Of a DNA stretch of 64,000 bases, positions 37,084-44,897 are shown piece by piece. A model generated the notes under the pieces. It was not told the origin of the DNA. It was given only the letters and a program-made list of their open reading frames with translations, and ran no database searches. Source of the stretch: JABSSA01 sp039960995 (GTDB taxonomy: Bacteria > Pseudomonadota > Alphaproteobacteria > Rhodobacterales > Rhodobacteraceae); NCBI GenBank assembly GCA_039960995.1, contig JBDVKF010000005.1, positions 16,571 through 80,570 of the forward strand, given 5' to 3'. The number at the start of each line of letters is the position of its first letter. Within the stretch, counting starts at the first letter, position 1. Made by a program: the position numbers and the translations under genes.

Positions 37084-37103
37084 GCACGTGCGTCGTGACG
37101 TCA
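37084..37103. promoter_or_regulatory. two short palindromes in divergent promoter region
   Basis: GCACGTGC (37084-37091) and TGACGTCA (37096-37103) are perfect 8-base palindromes 4 bases apart. They lie in the 135-base region between the divergent ACAD and quinone oxidoreductase genes and could be an operator. Such short palindromes also occur by chance. Confidence 0.3.
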
Positions 37104-37125
37104 GGTAATTGAGAGGACCAAAACC

Positions 37126-38121
37126 ATGTTTGCCATGCTCAGCAATGCCCCGGGCGGCCCTGACAGTCTTGAATGGACAGAACTGCCAACACCCGATCCG
37201 AAAAAGGGCGAAGTCCGTCTTGCTGTTAAGGCAGCGGGCGTCAATTTCCCCGACACATTGATCATTCAGGATTTGTATCAGTTGAAACCACCGCGCCCCT
37301 TTGCGCCTGGCGGCGAGGTTGCTGGGGTTGTCGAGGCTGTCGGCGAAGGTGTCACGCAGCTTTCTGTCGGGGATCGTGTGATTGCGATGCCGGGGTTTGG
37401 TGGGTTCGTCAGCCATATTTGCGTGCCAGCGGCAGTGTGTCTGCCCATACCGAAAGAGATGCCGATTGACGAAGCTTCGGCGTTTATTTTCACATACGGT
37501 ACATCCCATTACGCCTTGAAAAACCGTGGTCTTTTGAAATCTGGTGACAACTTATTGATACTTGGTGCGGCCGGTGGCGTTGGTGCTGCGTCCATTGAGT
37601 TGGGCAAGGCTGCGGGGGCAAATATTATTGCGGCAGTCAGTTCAGCGGAAAAGGCAGAATTCTGCACATCCCTTGGGGCGGACAAGACCATTGTTTACCC
37701 GCGCACACTGGACCGGGACGCGCAAAAAGCGCTTTCGTCTGAGATTAAGGCCTGTGCCGGGTCCAAAGGTGTGCAAGTGGCTTATGACGCGGTTGGTGGC
37801 GATTACGCGGAACCGGTGATTCGTGCCATGGGCTGGGGTGGCCGTTTTCTTGTTGTGGGTTTCCCAGCGGGCATTCCAAAAATTCCGCTGAACCTGACAC
37901 TGCTGAAATCTTGCGAAATTGTTGGCGTGTTTTGGGGCGCATCCATTCGAATGGAGCCTGACTCGCACCGCGAAAACATGATTGAACTGTTCGAAATGTA
38001 CAGCAAAGGTCAGGTGCGCCCTCGGATTTCAGCGCATTTCCCAATGAACGAAGCGGCCAAGGCGCTGCAGCTTATCGCGGATCGCAAAGTGCAAGGTAAG
38101 GTGGTTTTGACCTTGGATTAA
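37126..38121 (+). CDS. NADPH:quinone oxidoreductase family protein (MDR superfamily)
   Basis: A 331-residue zinc-free medium-chain dehydrogenase/reductase. It has AAGVNFPDTLIIQ near 42, PFAPGGEVAGVVEAVGEGV near 58, and the cofactor motif ILGAAGGVGAASIELGKA near 148. The enzyme would reduce an enone or quinone with NADPH. It is divergent from the ACAD operon and converges with a histidine phosphatase gene, the two stop codons overlapping by 4 bases. Confidence 0.91.
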   Translation: MFAMLSNAPGGPDSLEWTELPTPDPKKGEVRLAVKAAGVNFPDTLIIQDLYQLKPPRPFAPGGEVAGVVEAVGEGVTQLSVGDRVIAMPGFGGFVSHICVPAAVCLPIPKEMPIDEASAFIFTYGTSHYALKNRGLLKSGDNLLILGAAGGVGAASIELGKAAGANIIAAVSSAEKAEFCTSLGADKTIVYPRTLDRDAQKALSSEIKACAGSKGVQVAYDAVGGDYAEPVIRAMGWGGRFLVVGFPAGIPKIPLNLTLLKSCEIVGVFWGASIRMEPDSHRENMIELFEMYSKGQVRPRISAHFPMNEAAKALQLIADRKVQGKVVLTLD

Positions 38122-38780
38122 AGGCCCTCAAGATGACTGGTGTCATTGAACCCACGCAACACCCATTGGTCTTGTTTGATAACAAGCCGCGATATCGATC
38201 CGTTGGCGGCACCCTGAAATGCAAAGGGTTCGCTGTTCGTGGCCAAGTGCAAGGCAGCGGAAATGACACCTCCGTGCACGAAAACAGCGACACGTTCGTT
38301 GATATGTTTGGCGGCGATGCGGGCGATACCCCGTTTGACACGCACACAGAATTCAGCACCCGTTTCCGCATTGGGAATGGCCCCCCAATCCTGTTCCGCG
38401 ATCACGCGTTGATAAACCGGATCACGTTGGGCCGCCTTGATGCGGTACAACCCGCCATCCCAGTCCCCCAGATGGACTTCATGCAAATCAGGGTCTTCAA
38501 TTGGGGTCATGTTGAGGTGTTGCGCCAAGGGCGCCGCCGTTTGATGCGTTCGCACCAGCTTTGTGACGTAAATATCTGCAAACACGTCAGTTTTCAGACG
38601 TTCGCCCACGGCAATGGCTTGCTTGACGCCCTGTGGATGAAGGGCCGGATCGCCGTGGCCGTCTTTGGTCGGAAAGTTCTCTCCGGCGCGCGCTGGTGCC
38701 GATTCACCGTGCCGGATCAACAACATATCAGCCGCGCCTTCAGGCGGGCGATAGACCGGTTGGCGGTATTCTTGCGTCAT
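38118..38780 (-). CDS. histidine phosphatase family protein
   Basis: A 220-residue phosphoglycerate-mutase-like phosphatase with LIRHGESAPARAG near 21 and the second catalytic His in VAVFVHGGVISAAL near 168. Unlike the homologue at 31.2 kb it keeps the HGG motif. Its position within the catabolic region suggests a metabolic phosphatase. It is flanked by convergent and divergent oxidoreductase genes rather than being in the main operon. Confidence 0.9.
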   Translation of the reverse strand: MTQEYRQPVYRPPEGAADMLLIRHGESAPARAGENFPTKDGHGDPALHPQGVKQAIAVGERLKTDVFADIYVTKLVRTHQTAAPLAQHLNMTPIEDPDLHEVHLGDWDGGLYRIKAAQRDPVYQRVIAEQDWGAIPNAETGAEFCVRVKRGIARIAAKHINERVAVFVHGGVISAALHLATNSEPFAFQGAANGSISRLVIKQDQWVLRGFNDTSHLEGL

Positions 38781-38816
38781 CTTTCACCTCTTTCCATGCA
38801 CTAAGGACCATATCCC

Positions 38817-39830
38817 ATGACAAATCGCCAGATCATCGTTCAGGACATCCCCAAAGGTGCATTGTCGCAGGACCATTTTGCGTTGCAATCAGCGGACATG
38901 CCGAGCCCTGCAAAAGGCGAAGTCGTATTGCGCACCCTATTGATGAGCATCGATGCCGCCAACAGAAGTTGGATGCAAGGCGCAACCTATCGCGAAGCGA
39001 TTAACGCGGGCGATGTTATGGCCACCTATGCAATCAGCGAAGTTGTGGAAAGCCAGTCATCGCGGTTCGCGCCCGGGGACATCGTCGCGTCAGAAAGCCG
39101 TTGGGCTGAATATGTGGCGTGGCCGGCGCATAAATGCCAAAAGATGCCGCCCGTCCCCCGTTTAGAAAACTTGCTGTCTGTTTTTGGCATCGCCGGGAAA
39201 ACTGCCTTTCATGGGCTTGTCCATGTGGGGCGTCCTATTGCCGGTGAAACCATTGTTGTAAGTGCCGCGGCCGGGTCTGTTGGCGGATATGTCGGCCAGA
39301 TTGGCAAAGCCCTAGGGTGTCGCGTCGTTGGAATTGCTGGCGGGCCGGAAAAATGCGACTGGGTTGTCAATCATTTGGGGTTTGATGCATGCGTCGATTA
39401 CCGAACTGCGGGCTTGTTCAAAGGGCTGAAGGCTGCGTGCCCGACGGGGATAGACGTTTATTTTGACAATGTGGGTGGTGCGGTTCTGGAAACCACATTG
39501 GCGTTGATGAATGAACGCGGTCGCATCGTGTGCTGCGGCGCGATCAGCCAATATGATGATGCGACGCCAACTGGACCAAGAAATTTGCCCGGTCTTGTGG
39601 TTGTAAAACGTCTGCGAATGGAAGGCTTTATCGTGATGGATTTTGTCAAAGAGGACGCCAAAGCGGTGCGTGCTCTGCAAAGCTGGGTGGAAGACGGAAA
39701 GATAAAGGTCGAAGAAGACATTGTGCATGGTCTTGAAAATGCCCCCTCGGCATTGATTGGACTTCTTGCTGGGGACAACAAAGGTAAGCGCATGGTGCGC
39801 GTTGGCGCAAACCCAGAGGGGGTCGCATGA
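38817..39830 (+). CDS. NADP-dependent oxidoreductase (LTB4 12-hydroxydehydrogenase/CurA type)
   Basis: A 337-residue MDR enzyme. It has LLMSIDAANRSWM near 41, the cofactor motif VSAAAGSVGGYVGQIGKALG near 145, and YFDNVGGAVLETTLALMNERGRIVCCGAIS near 218. The family reduces alpha,beta-unsaturated ketones or aldehydes with NADPH. It overlaps the MaoC-family gene by 4 bases, forming a two-gene operon. Confidence 0.93.
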   Translation: MTNRQIIVQDIPKGALSQDHFALQSADMPSPAKGEVVLRTLLMSIDAANRSWMQGATYREAINAGDVMATYAISEVVESQSSRFAPGDIVASESRWAEYVAWPAHKCQKMPPVPRLENLLSVFGIAGKTAFHGLVHVGRPIAGETIVVSAAAGSVGGYVGQIGKALGCRVVGIAGGPEKCDWVVNHLGFDACVDYRTAGLFKGLKAACPTGIDVYFDNVGGAVLETTLALMNERGRIVCCGAISQYDDATPTGPRNLPGLVVVKRLRMEGFIVMDFVKEDAKAVRALQSWVEDGKIKVEEDIVHGLENAPSALIGLLAGDNKGKRMVRVGANPEGVA

Positions 39831-40300
39831 GTGATATCGCAGAGGCCAAAGCCCGCTGGGAGGCGCGCATAGGAAGCAATGTGGGAACGTCCCGGTGGAT
39901 TACGATTGATCAGCCGATGATCGATCAATTCGCGCAAACCACAGTAGACACACAATGGATCCACCTAGATGCGGTGCGCGCTGCAGCGGACACACCGTTT
40001 GGCGGCACGATTGCCCACGGATTTCTCACGCTTAGCCTTGCCAGTCGTTTTGCATATGATTGTTTTGATATGGAACCGGGGCAATCCATGGGCGTGAATT
40101 ATGGGTTTAACCGATTGCGGTTTTTGTCGCCTGTTCGGTCTGGCAGTCGTGTGCGTGGCCATTTCGAACTGGTCGCCGTGACACAACGCGACGAACACTC
40201 TCTGCTGCGCGAAGTTAAGCTCACGATCGAGATCGATGGTCAAAAAACGCCCGCTTTGGTTGCTGAATGGCTTACGATGGCGGTGTTTGCTTCGGCTTGA
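39827..40300 (+). CDS. MaoC family dehydratase (R-specific enoyl-CoA hydratase-like)
   Basis: A 157-residue hot-dog protein. The hydratase segment DTQWIHLDAVRAAADTPFGGTIAHGFLTLSL (residues about 45-75) carries the catalytic Asp and His of MaoC hydratases. NYGFNRLRFLSPVRSGSRVRG follows at about 85-105. It would hydrate an enoyl-CoA or dehydrate the reverse way. Coupled to the upstream reductase gene by an ATGA overlap. Confidence 0.93.
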   Translation: MSDIAEAKARWEARIGSNVGTSRWITIDQPMIDQFAQTTVDTQWIHLDAVRAAADTPFGGTIAHGFLTLSLASRFAYDCFDMEPGQSMGVNYGFNRLRFLSPVRSGSRVRGHFELVAVTQRDEHSLLREVKLTIEIDGQKTPALVAEWLTMAVFASA

Positions 40301-40370
40301 CCCGAACCACTACTAGACACAACCTGTGGCAACAAGCTATGGGCTTTTAAACACTGTGGAATCCTGCATC

Positions 40371-40817
40371 ATGCCGTCGTTTCTTATCCTAAATGGCCCC
40401 AACCTAAATTTGCTCGGCATTCGAGAGCCGGGCGTTTACGGGTCGAAGACACTTTCTGATGTCGAAGACGAGCTTGTCGCATTGGGAAAGACGTTGTCAG
40501 TGGATGTCCAATGCGCCCAATCCAACCACGAAGGCGCTTTGGTTGATCAGATCCAAAATGCACGTGGTGTATTTGACGGCATTGTTTTGAATGCAGGTGC
40601 TTATACGCATACCTCGATTGCCATGCGTGATGCGATATCGGGTGTTGAAGTGCCAACAATTGAGGTGCATGTTTCCAATGTATATGCGCGCGAGCCCTTT
40701 CGTCATAAAAGTATGATTGCGGGTGTTTGTTGTGGTGTGATTGCGGGCTTTGGAACTGCTGGTTATGCGTTGGCTTTAAAAGCGATCATTGACCAAACAC
40801 AGGGAGCGAAGACGTGA
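40371..40817 (+). CDS. aroQ: type II 3-dehydroquinate dehydratase
   Basis: A 148-residue shikimate-pathway enzyme converting 3-dehydroquinate to 3-dehydroshikimate. It shows NGPNLNLLGIREPGVYG near 8 (catalytic Tyr loop), SNHEGALVDQIQ near 47, NAGAYTHTSIA near 73 and EVHVSNVYAREPFRHKS near 98. The ATG at 40371 gives the standard N-terminus; the frame runs upstream to 40326. Its stop overlaps the GTG start of a LuxR-type gene. Confidence 0.97.
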   Translation: MPSFLILNGPNLNLLGIREPGVYGSKTLSDVEDELVALGKTLSVDVQCAQSNHEGALVDQIQNARGVFDGIVLNAGAYTHTSIAMRDAISGVEVPTIEVHVSNVYAREPFRHKSMIAGVCCGVIAGFGTAGYALALKAIIDQTQGAKT

Positions 40818-41563
40818 AGAGCTATTTGCATTTTCTCGCTAACTGCAGATCGATTGAAGAACTTTGGGCCAAGCACACAGAAAAAATGGCCGAATACGGG
40901 TTTGATCGCCTTATCTATGGGTTTACGCGGTATCGCTATGGTACGTCGTTGGGTGATCCTGAAGATTTTGTTATCCTGTCCAATCAGGACAAAGCGTATA
41001 TGGATGTCTTTATTGGCGAGGGTCACTATACCCACGCGCCAATGGTCCGTTGGGCCCTTGAAAACGAAGGCGCATGCAGCTGGAACATCTTGGGCAAGAT
41101 GGCCCAACAAAACGTTTTAAGCGACGCAGAACAACGGGTTGTTGCGTTCAATCAAAAAATGGGTGTGCGTACAGGATATACGATCAGCTTTAAATCTGTC
41201 TCAGCACGGTCAAAAGGCGCGATTGCTTTGACGGCACGCGAAAGCATGAGACAGGATGAGGTCGACGCGCTGTGGGCGGAGCATGGGCGTGATATCCATT
41301 TGATGAACAATATCGCTCATTTGAAAATTCTGACATTGCCTTATGAAAACCCAGGCCGGTCGTTGACCAAACGACAAAGAGAAGCGTTGGAATGGGTTGG
41401 TGACGGCAAGACGATGCAGGACATTGCTTTGCTCATGGGGCTGACCTCGGCAACTGTCGAAAAACACCTTCGACTTGCGCGGGAATCTTTGTCCGTTGAG
41501 ACAACTGCGCAAGCGGTCTTGAAGGCCGCGTTTGCGAATCAAATGTTCATTCTGGAAGCTTGA
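40814..41563 (+). CDS. LuxR-type regulator with autoinducer-binding-like domain and altered ligand residues
   Basis: A 249-residue regulator. Residues about 15-165 form an autoinducer-binding domain and residues about 180-240 a LuxR helix-turn-helix (LTKRQREALEWVGDGKTMQDIA). Aligned by spacing to TraR, W57 is Tyr, Y61 is Phe and D70 is Ala, while P71 and W85 are kept (HAPMVRWAL, then ACSW). The invariant Asp that holds the acyl-homoserine lactone amide is thus missing. The GTG start overlaps aroQ by 4 bases. No luxI synthase is in the window, so it is a solo regulator. Confidence 0.9.
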   Translation: MKSYLHFLANCRSIEELWAKHTEKMAEYGFDRLIYGFTRYRYGTSLGDPEDFVILSNQDKAYMDVFIGEGHYTHAPMVRWALENEGACSWNILGKMAQQNVLSDAEQRVVAFNQKMGVRTGYTISFKSVSARSKGAIALTARESMRQDEVDALWAEHGRDIHLMNNIAHLKILTLPYENPGRSLTKRQREALEWVGDGKTMQDIALLMGLTSATVEKHLRLARESLSVETTAQAVLKAAFANQMFILEA

Positions 41564-41932
41564 TTCCGCCTCGTTCTTTTTTGATTCGGCTTAACTTTCT
41601 CGCCAAGGTAGTGAAAAATTCTCCTTCCATTGCGAAGTTGGGAAAAATTGGTGCCGTTTAGGAAACACAGCGTTTTCCTCCCAAGGTGCGATCTTCTTTG
41701 CAAAGTAAGCCCATTTCACTTTTTGAACTGGTTGGTTTGGTTCTCATTCAACGCTTTGAAATTGGTGAATATTTAAAGCATAAAATTTTTCCCTCTGGTG
41801 CGAATTGACAAAGAAATGCTCGCAAACCGCGCATCTTTTGCAAAAGTTACGTTAAGTCAAACGGCATTTTTTTTATCCCAGTAAGGAATCCCTGACTTCC
41901 TTTAAGGTGGGGAAATAGGGCAGTTTACACGA

Positions 41933-42154
41933 GTTCCGTGAGTGGTGGCTTTGGCCAGGGAACTTACGAACTAAATCCCTCGTGATTGCGAGGCACTTTG
42001 GTTCGTCCGGTCTTTCCGGAAACCGGCTCGTCTGCGTATTTTTCCGTAGACGGGTCGGATCAGTACTAAGGTTACCTTGGTGTCTCATCCCCGTGACTAA
42101 AGGGTGCCTTGTGCAAAATGAAACGGAGTGACCTTTGGGGGGTTGCTCCGTTTC
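41933..42154 (+). ncRNA. candidate structured noncoding RNA (run of hairpins)
   Basis: The 854-base gap 41564-42417 has no convincing gene, but its middle folds into consecutive hairpins. These are 41933-41963 (GTTCC/GGAAC enclosing TGGC/GCCA), 41966-42006 (10-bp ACGAACTAAA/TTTGGTTCGT enclosing CCTCG/CGAGG), 42007-42026, 42027-42054 (10 bp, 8-base loop), 42065-42081 (7 bp, TTA loop) and 42120-42154 (14 bp). At least six pairs are G-T, which are wobble pairs only if the plus strand is transcribed. It does not match tmRNA, RNase P or SRP RNA signatures I know. The flanks 41564-41932 and 42155-42334 show nothing else I can name. Confidence 0.6.
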
Positions 42155-42334
42155 TGTTTGGAAAAGGGTCCATTTGAATCACTGCATGTGGGAGAGCGGC
42201 TTTGATTTCGTGCGGAAATGTTAAGCACCCTTTCGCATGCATCCCCTGCCCGCCTCTTCCTCCAAGCTGGGTGAGCTAACCTACACCCGTTAGTTGGGCT
42301 GTGTGAGCTGATTTAATGCGCACAAGAAGGCGTT

Positions 42335-42400
42335 CGGACCATCGTTGAAGCCGAGAAATATGTGTCATGGGCAAATACGGACATTTGCCACGACGGTCCG
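42335..42400 (-). promoter_or_regulatory. nested inverted repeat in the 3' region of the amidinotransferase gene
   Basis: An 11-base outer arm (42335-42345 with 42390-42400) encloses a perfect 7-bp hairpin GGCAAAT/ATTTGCC (42370-42376 and 42383-42389). The single non-Watson-Crick outer pair is A-C on the plus strand but a U-G wobble on the minus strand. The structure therefore fits the mRNA of the minus-strand gene ending at 42418. It may stabilise or end that transcript; no T-tract follows. Confidence 0.5.
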
Positions 42401-42417
42401 ATGCGCTGATTTACAGA

Positions 42418-43530
42418 TCAGGTATTGGGGAAGTAATCCTCACAATCCCCTTCCCGAAAGACGTCGGCGGTACAGCAATGTAACCCTCCGCCAAATGCGT
42501 AGGCATCGCGTAGCTCAACTTCGACCACTTCCATGCCCAACTTGTCCATTTGCTCGGCCTGATACACTTCGGACTTTTCCACGCAGACCGTTTTGGGGTC
42601 CAGCACCAACACATTCATCGACAGCCATACAGAGGAATAGCACAACGGCGGTGGTGCATTATGTGCGGGCTGCGCCGCGTCTACGATCTCCCACCCATTC
42701 TTTTCGAACATGTCGCGCTGATCTTTTGGCAATCGACGTTGCGGATTGTTCAGGATCAAACCGGGGCGCAACGGTGTAAAGGTCGCGTCAATATGAATGG
42801 GATACGGATCGCCGGGAAAGTTCACAGTATGCACGCGATGATCGGGGAAATGGCGGCGCAACCATTCGATCCCCTTCAGGTTTGTCGTAAACCCGTGTTG
42901 CACAACCAGATCCTTGCCAAACCGAAGAACATCTGCCGCGTCAAATAACGGTTCTTCCTCAGTGGTGACAAAGAACTTTTCGGCGGCCCATTCCAAGCGC
43001 TTGGCGTCCCCAATCTTTTCGGACAGGTAATCGGGATGATAATCCGCATCTGTCAGCCGAGGTTTGGGGGCTGCTTCGTGCCGAAAATTGGGGTCTTCGT
43101 CCCAATACTGCTGCAGCAACGGACGGTAGTTCAAATATTCAAACCACCGGCATCGATATGACATGGTAGCTTCAAGAATTTCGGACCCAACTGTCAGTAA
43201 AACATCGCGCGGTGGCATACAGCCGAACTGACTGTCCGTGTGGAAATCTGGTGTCGTTGCGGGTTGGCTGTGATCTATTGAAACGGGGCGATCAACACGC
43301 ACGCCGCGTGCCTTTAACTGGCCAGCGAACGTGTCGAGTAATTCGTTGGCCCGGTCAATCGTCTCTTGAGGACGGCGCCCCCACTGCCCGCGCATGTCAC
43401 TGTCTTCGGGAACTTTTGCGTCTAACGCCGGTTCTGCGGGCGGGATGTGACAATCGTCGGCGCGTCCGACAATGACGTGCTTCAGCGGGTCCCATTCGTT
43501 CCAGGAATTGACGATTGTTGGTTGTGACAT
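42418..43530 (-). CDS. glycine amidinotransferase-like protein (AGAT family)
   Basis: A 370-residue amidinotransferase related to vertebrate AGAT and to inosamine-phosphate amidinotransferases. It has NEWDPLKHVIVGRADDCHIPP near 10, HIDATFTPLRPG near 245 (catalytic Asp region) and the C-terminal GGGLHCCTADV segment that carries the nucleophilic Cys. The enzyme would move an amidino group from arginine to an amine acceptor. The ATG at 43530 has AGGG upstream; a second ATG at 43548 is possible. It stands alone on the minus strand. Confidence 0.9.
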   Translation of the reverse strand: MSQPTIVNSWNEWDPLKHVIVGRADDCHIPPAEPALDAKVPEDSDMRGQWGRRPQETIDRANELLDTFAGQLKARGVRVDRPVSIDHSQPATTPDFHTDSQFGCMPPRDVLLTVGSEILEATMSYRCRWFEYLNYRPLLQQYWDEDPNFRHEAAPKPRLTDADYHPDYLSEKIGDAKRLEWAAEKFFVTTEEEPLFDAADVLRFGKDLVVQHGFTTNLKGIEWLRRHFPDHRVHTVNFPGDPYPIHIDATFTPLRPGLILNNPQRRLPKDQRDMFEKNGWEIVDAAQPAHNAPPPLCYSSVWLSMNVLVLDPKTVCVEKSEVYQAEQMDKLGMEVVEVELRDAYAFGGGLHCCTADVFREGDCEDYFPNT

Positions 43531-43618
43531 CTTAAGCCCTCGTGACATTTTCCCTTGGTATTGGGCAAAGTGTTAAATTCATCTTGCCCAGAAGCGACGC
43601 CCTAAATGTCAGTGACCG

Positions 43619-43852
43619 TCATCCCCAACGTATCAATCCAATGATCGCTGAAACCGCATAGAACACTTGCAGCAAGAGAAACGCCCATCGTCTGTCCAAA
43701 ACGCCCCAAGCCGCGAACAAAAGCGCAGAGATTAGTAAAAGCGAAAAACCAAGGATTTCGTAACCGGTATTGGATGCAATCAACATGGCATAAGCCATCG
43801 CCAGAACCGATCCGCTGATTTCAAAGATCGAAATGAGCTTTTGCTTTTCCAT
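43619..43852 (-). CDS. small integral membrane protein
   Basis: A 77-residue protein made largely of three hydrophobic segments (about 9-25, 30-47 and 52-74) separated by short polar turns such as LDRRW. The ATG at 43852 follows GGAG; an upstream in-frame ATG at 43912 runs through the tsf terminator region and was rejected. The layout recalls small CBU_0592-like membrane proteins, but I cannot assign a function. Confidence 0.65.
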   Translation of the reverse strand: MEKQKLISIFEISGSVLAMAYAMLIASNTGYEILGFSLLLISALLFAAWGVLDRRWAFLLLQVFYAVSAIIGLIRWG

Positions 43853-43886
43853 GATATTCTCCGAATTGATATTCCTGATCATACGT

Positions 43887-43919
43887 ACAAAAAAACGGCG
43901 CGCCATTGGCACGCCGTTT
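43887..43919 (-). terminator. Rho-independent terminator of rpsB-tsf
   Basis: AAACGGCG (43893-43900) pairs with CGCCGTTT (43912-43919), with an inner GCC/GGC pairing. On the minus strand the stem is followed by a run of seven T. It lies directly downstream of tsf. Confidence 0.92.
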
Positions 43920-43944
43920 AAATCGTTCAGTGATGCAAAAGGGT

Positions 43945-44820
43945 TTATCCCTGTGCGGCTTTCGCAACTTCGGCTGCAAAGTCTTCTTTTTCGACTTCAA
44001 TGCCTTCGCCCACTTCCAAACGAACAAACCCTGTGATGGTTGCGCCAGCTTCGGAAGCAGCGGCTTCAACCGTTAGGTCTGGGTTCACAACAAACTGTTG
44101 ATTCAACAGTGTTGATTCCGCGACGAACTTTTTCATGCGGCCAACGATCATCTTTTCGATGACCTGCTCAGGCTTGCCGGATTCGCGTGCGATATCCATT
44201 TGAACCTGCTTTTCTTTTTCGACCACTGCCGGATCCATGTCAGTTTCGGACAAAGCTGCTGGGTTCACAGCTGCGATGTGCATCGCAACTTGCTTTCCAA
44301 AGGCTTCGTCGCCGCCGTCCATGGCCACGAGAACGCCAATCTTGCCCATTCCAGGTGCTGCCGCGTTGTGAACATAAGACACGACGGTTCCGCCCGAAAT
44401 TTTGGACATGCGGCGCACGCTCATGTTTTCACCGATGGTCGCGATCTTGTCGGTCACAACGTCAGCGACGGTTTTGCCGCCCATGTCAGCAGTTTGGAGC
44501 GCTTCAACAGTGTCCACACCAAGTGCGACTTTAGCAATGTCCGCGACCATGCCTTGGAATTCAGCATTTTTGCCAACAAAGTCTGTTTCCGAATTCACTT
44601 CAACGGCCACACCGGTTCCGCCATCCACAACCACGGCCACAAGACCTTCTGCAGCTGTACGGCCGGATTTCTTGGCCGCTTTGGCCAGACCTTTTGTGCG
44701 CAACCAGTCAACGGCGGCTTCCATGTCGCCGTCAGTTTCTGTCAACGCTTTTTTAGCATCCATCATGCCTGCGCCGGTCGAGTCGCGCAGTTCTTTCACG
44801 AGTGCTGCTGTGATTGCCAT
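43945..44820 (-). CDS. tsf: translation elongation factor Ts
   Basis: A 291-residue nucleotide-exchange factor for EF-Tu. It has the N-terminal UBA-like KELRDSTGAGMMDAKKALTETDGDMEAAVDWLR and the TDFV core motif in EVNSETDFVGKNAEF near 75. Length and order are typical. The ATG at 44820 gives the standard MAITAALVKELR start. It is 77 bases downstream of rpsB in the usual rpsB-tsf operon. Confidence 0.98.
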   Translation of the reverse strand: MAITAALVKELRDSTGAGMMDAKKALTETDGDMEAAVDWLRTKGLAKAAKKSGRTAAEGLVAVVVDGGTGVAVEVNSETDFVGKNAEFQGMVADIAKVALGVDTVEALQTADMGGKTVADVVTDKIATIGENMSVRRMSKISGGTVVSYVHNAAAPGMGKIGVLVAMDGGDEAFGKQVAMHIAAVNPAALSETDMDPAVVEKEKQVQMDIARESGKPEQVIEKMIVGRMKKFVAESTLLNQQFVVNPDLTVEAAASEAGATITGFVRLEVGEGIEVEKEDFAAEVAKAAQG

Positions 44821-44897
44821 CTTGGCTCTCCTCAAATCGAAATGCGGGTCGGGGCGGTGTGTGAACCGCCCCATGTCTCAAAAATGTGGCGAAACGC

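Noticed and set aside
41805..41828. TTGACA as a -35 box for the candidate RNA
   Set aside because: No acceptable -10 hexamer lies 16-18 bases downstream, so a promoter cannot be supported from sequence.
41873..42088. 71-codon minus-strand frame in the 41.6-42.4 kb gap
   Set aside because: It lies across the hairpin run, has no ribosome-binding site and looks compositionally random.
41890..42160. tmRNA, RNase P RNA or SRP RNA as identity of the hairpin run
   Set aside because: No tag-peptide coding piece, T-loop with CCA, GAGGAAAGTCC-type RNase P core, or SRP GGTCAGGTCCGGAAGG-type core is present on either strand.
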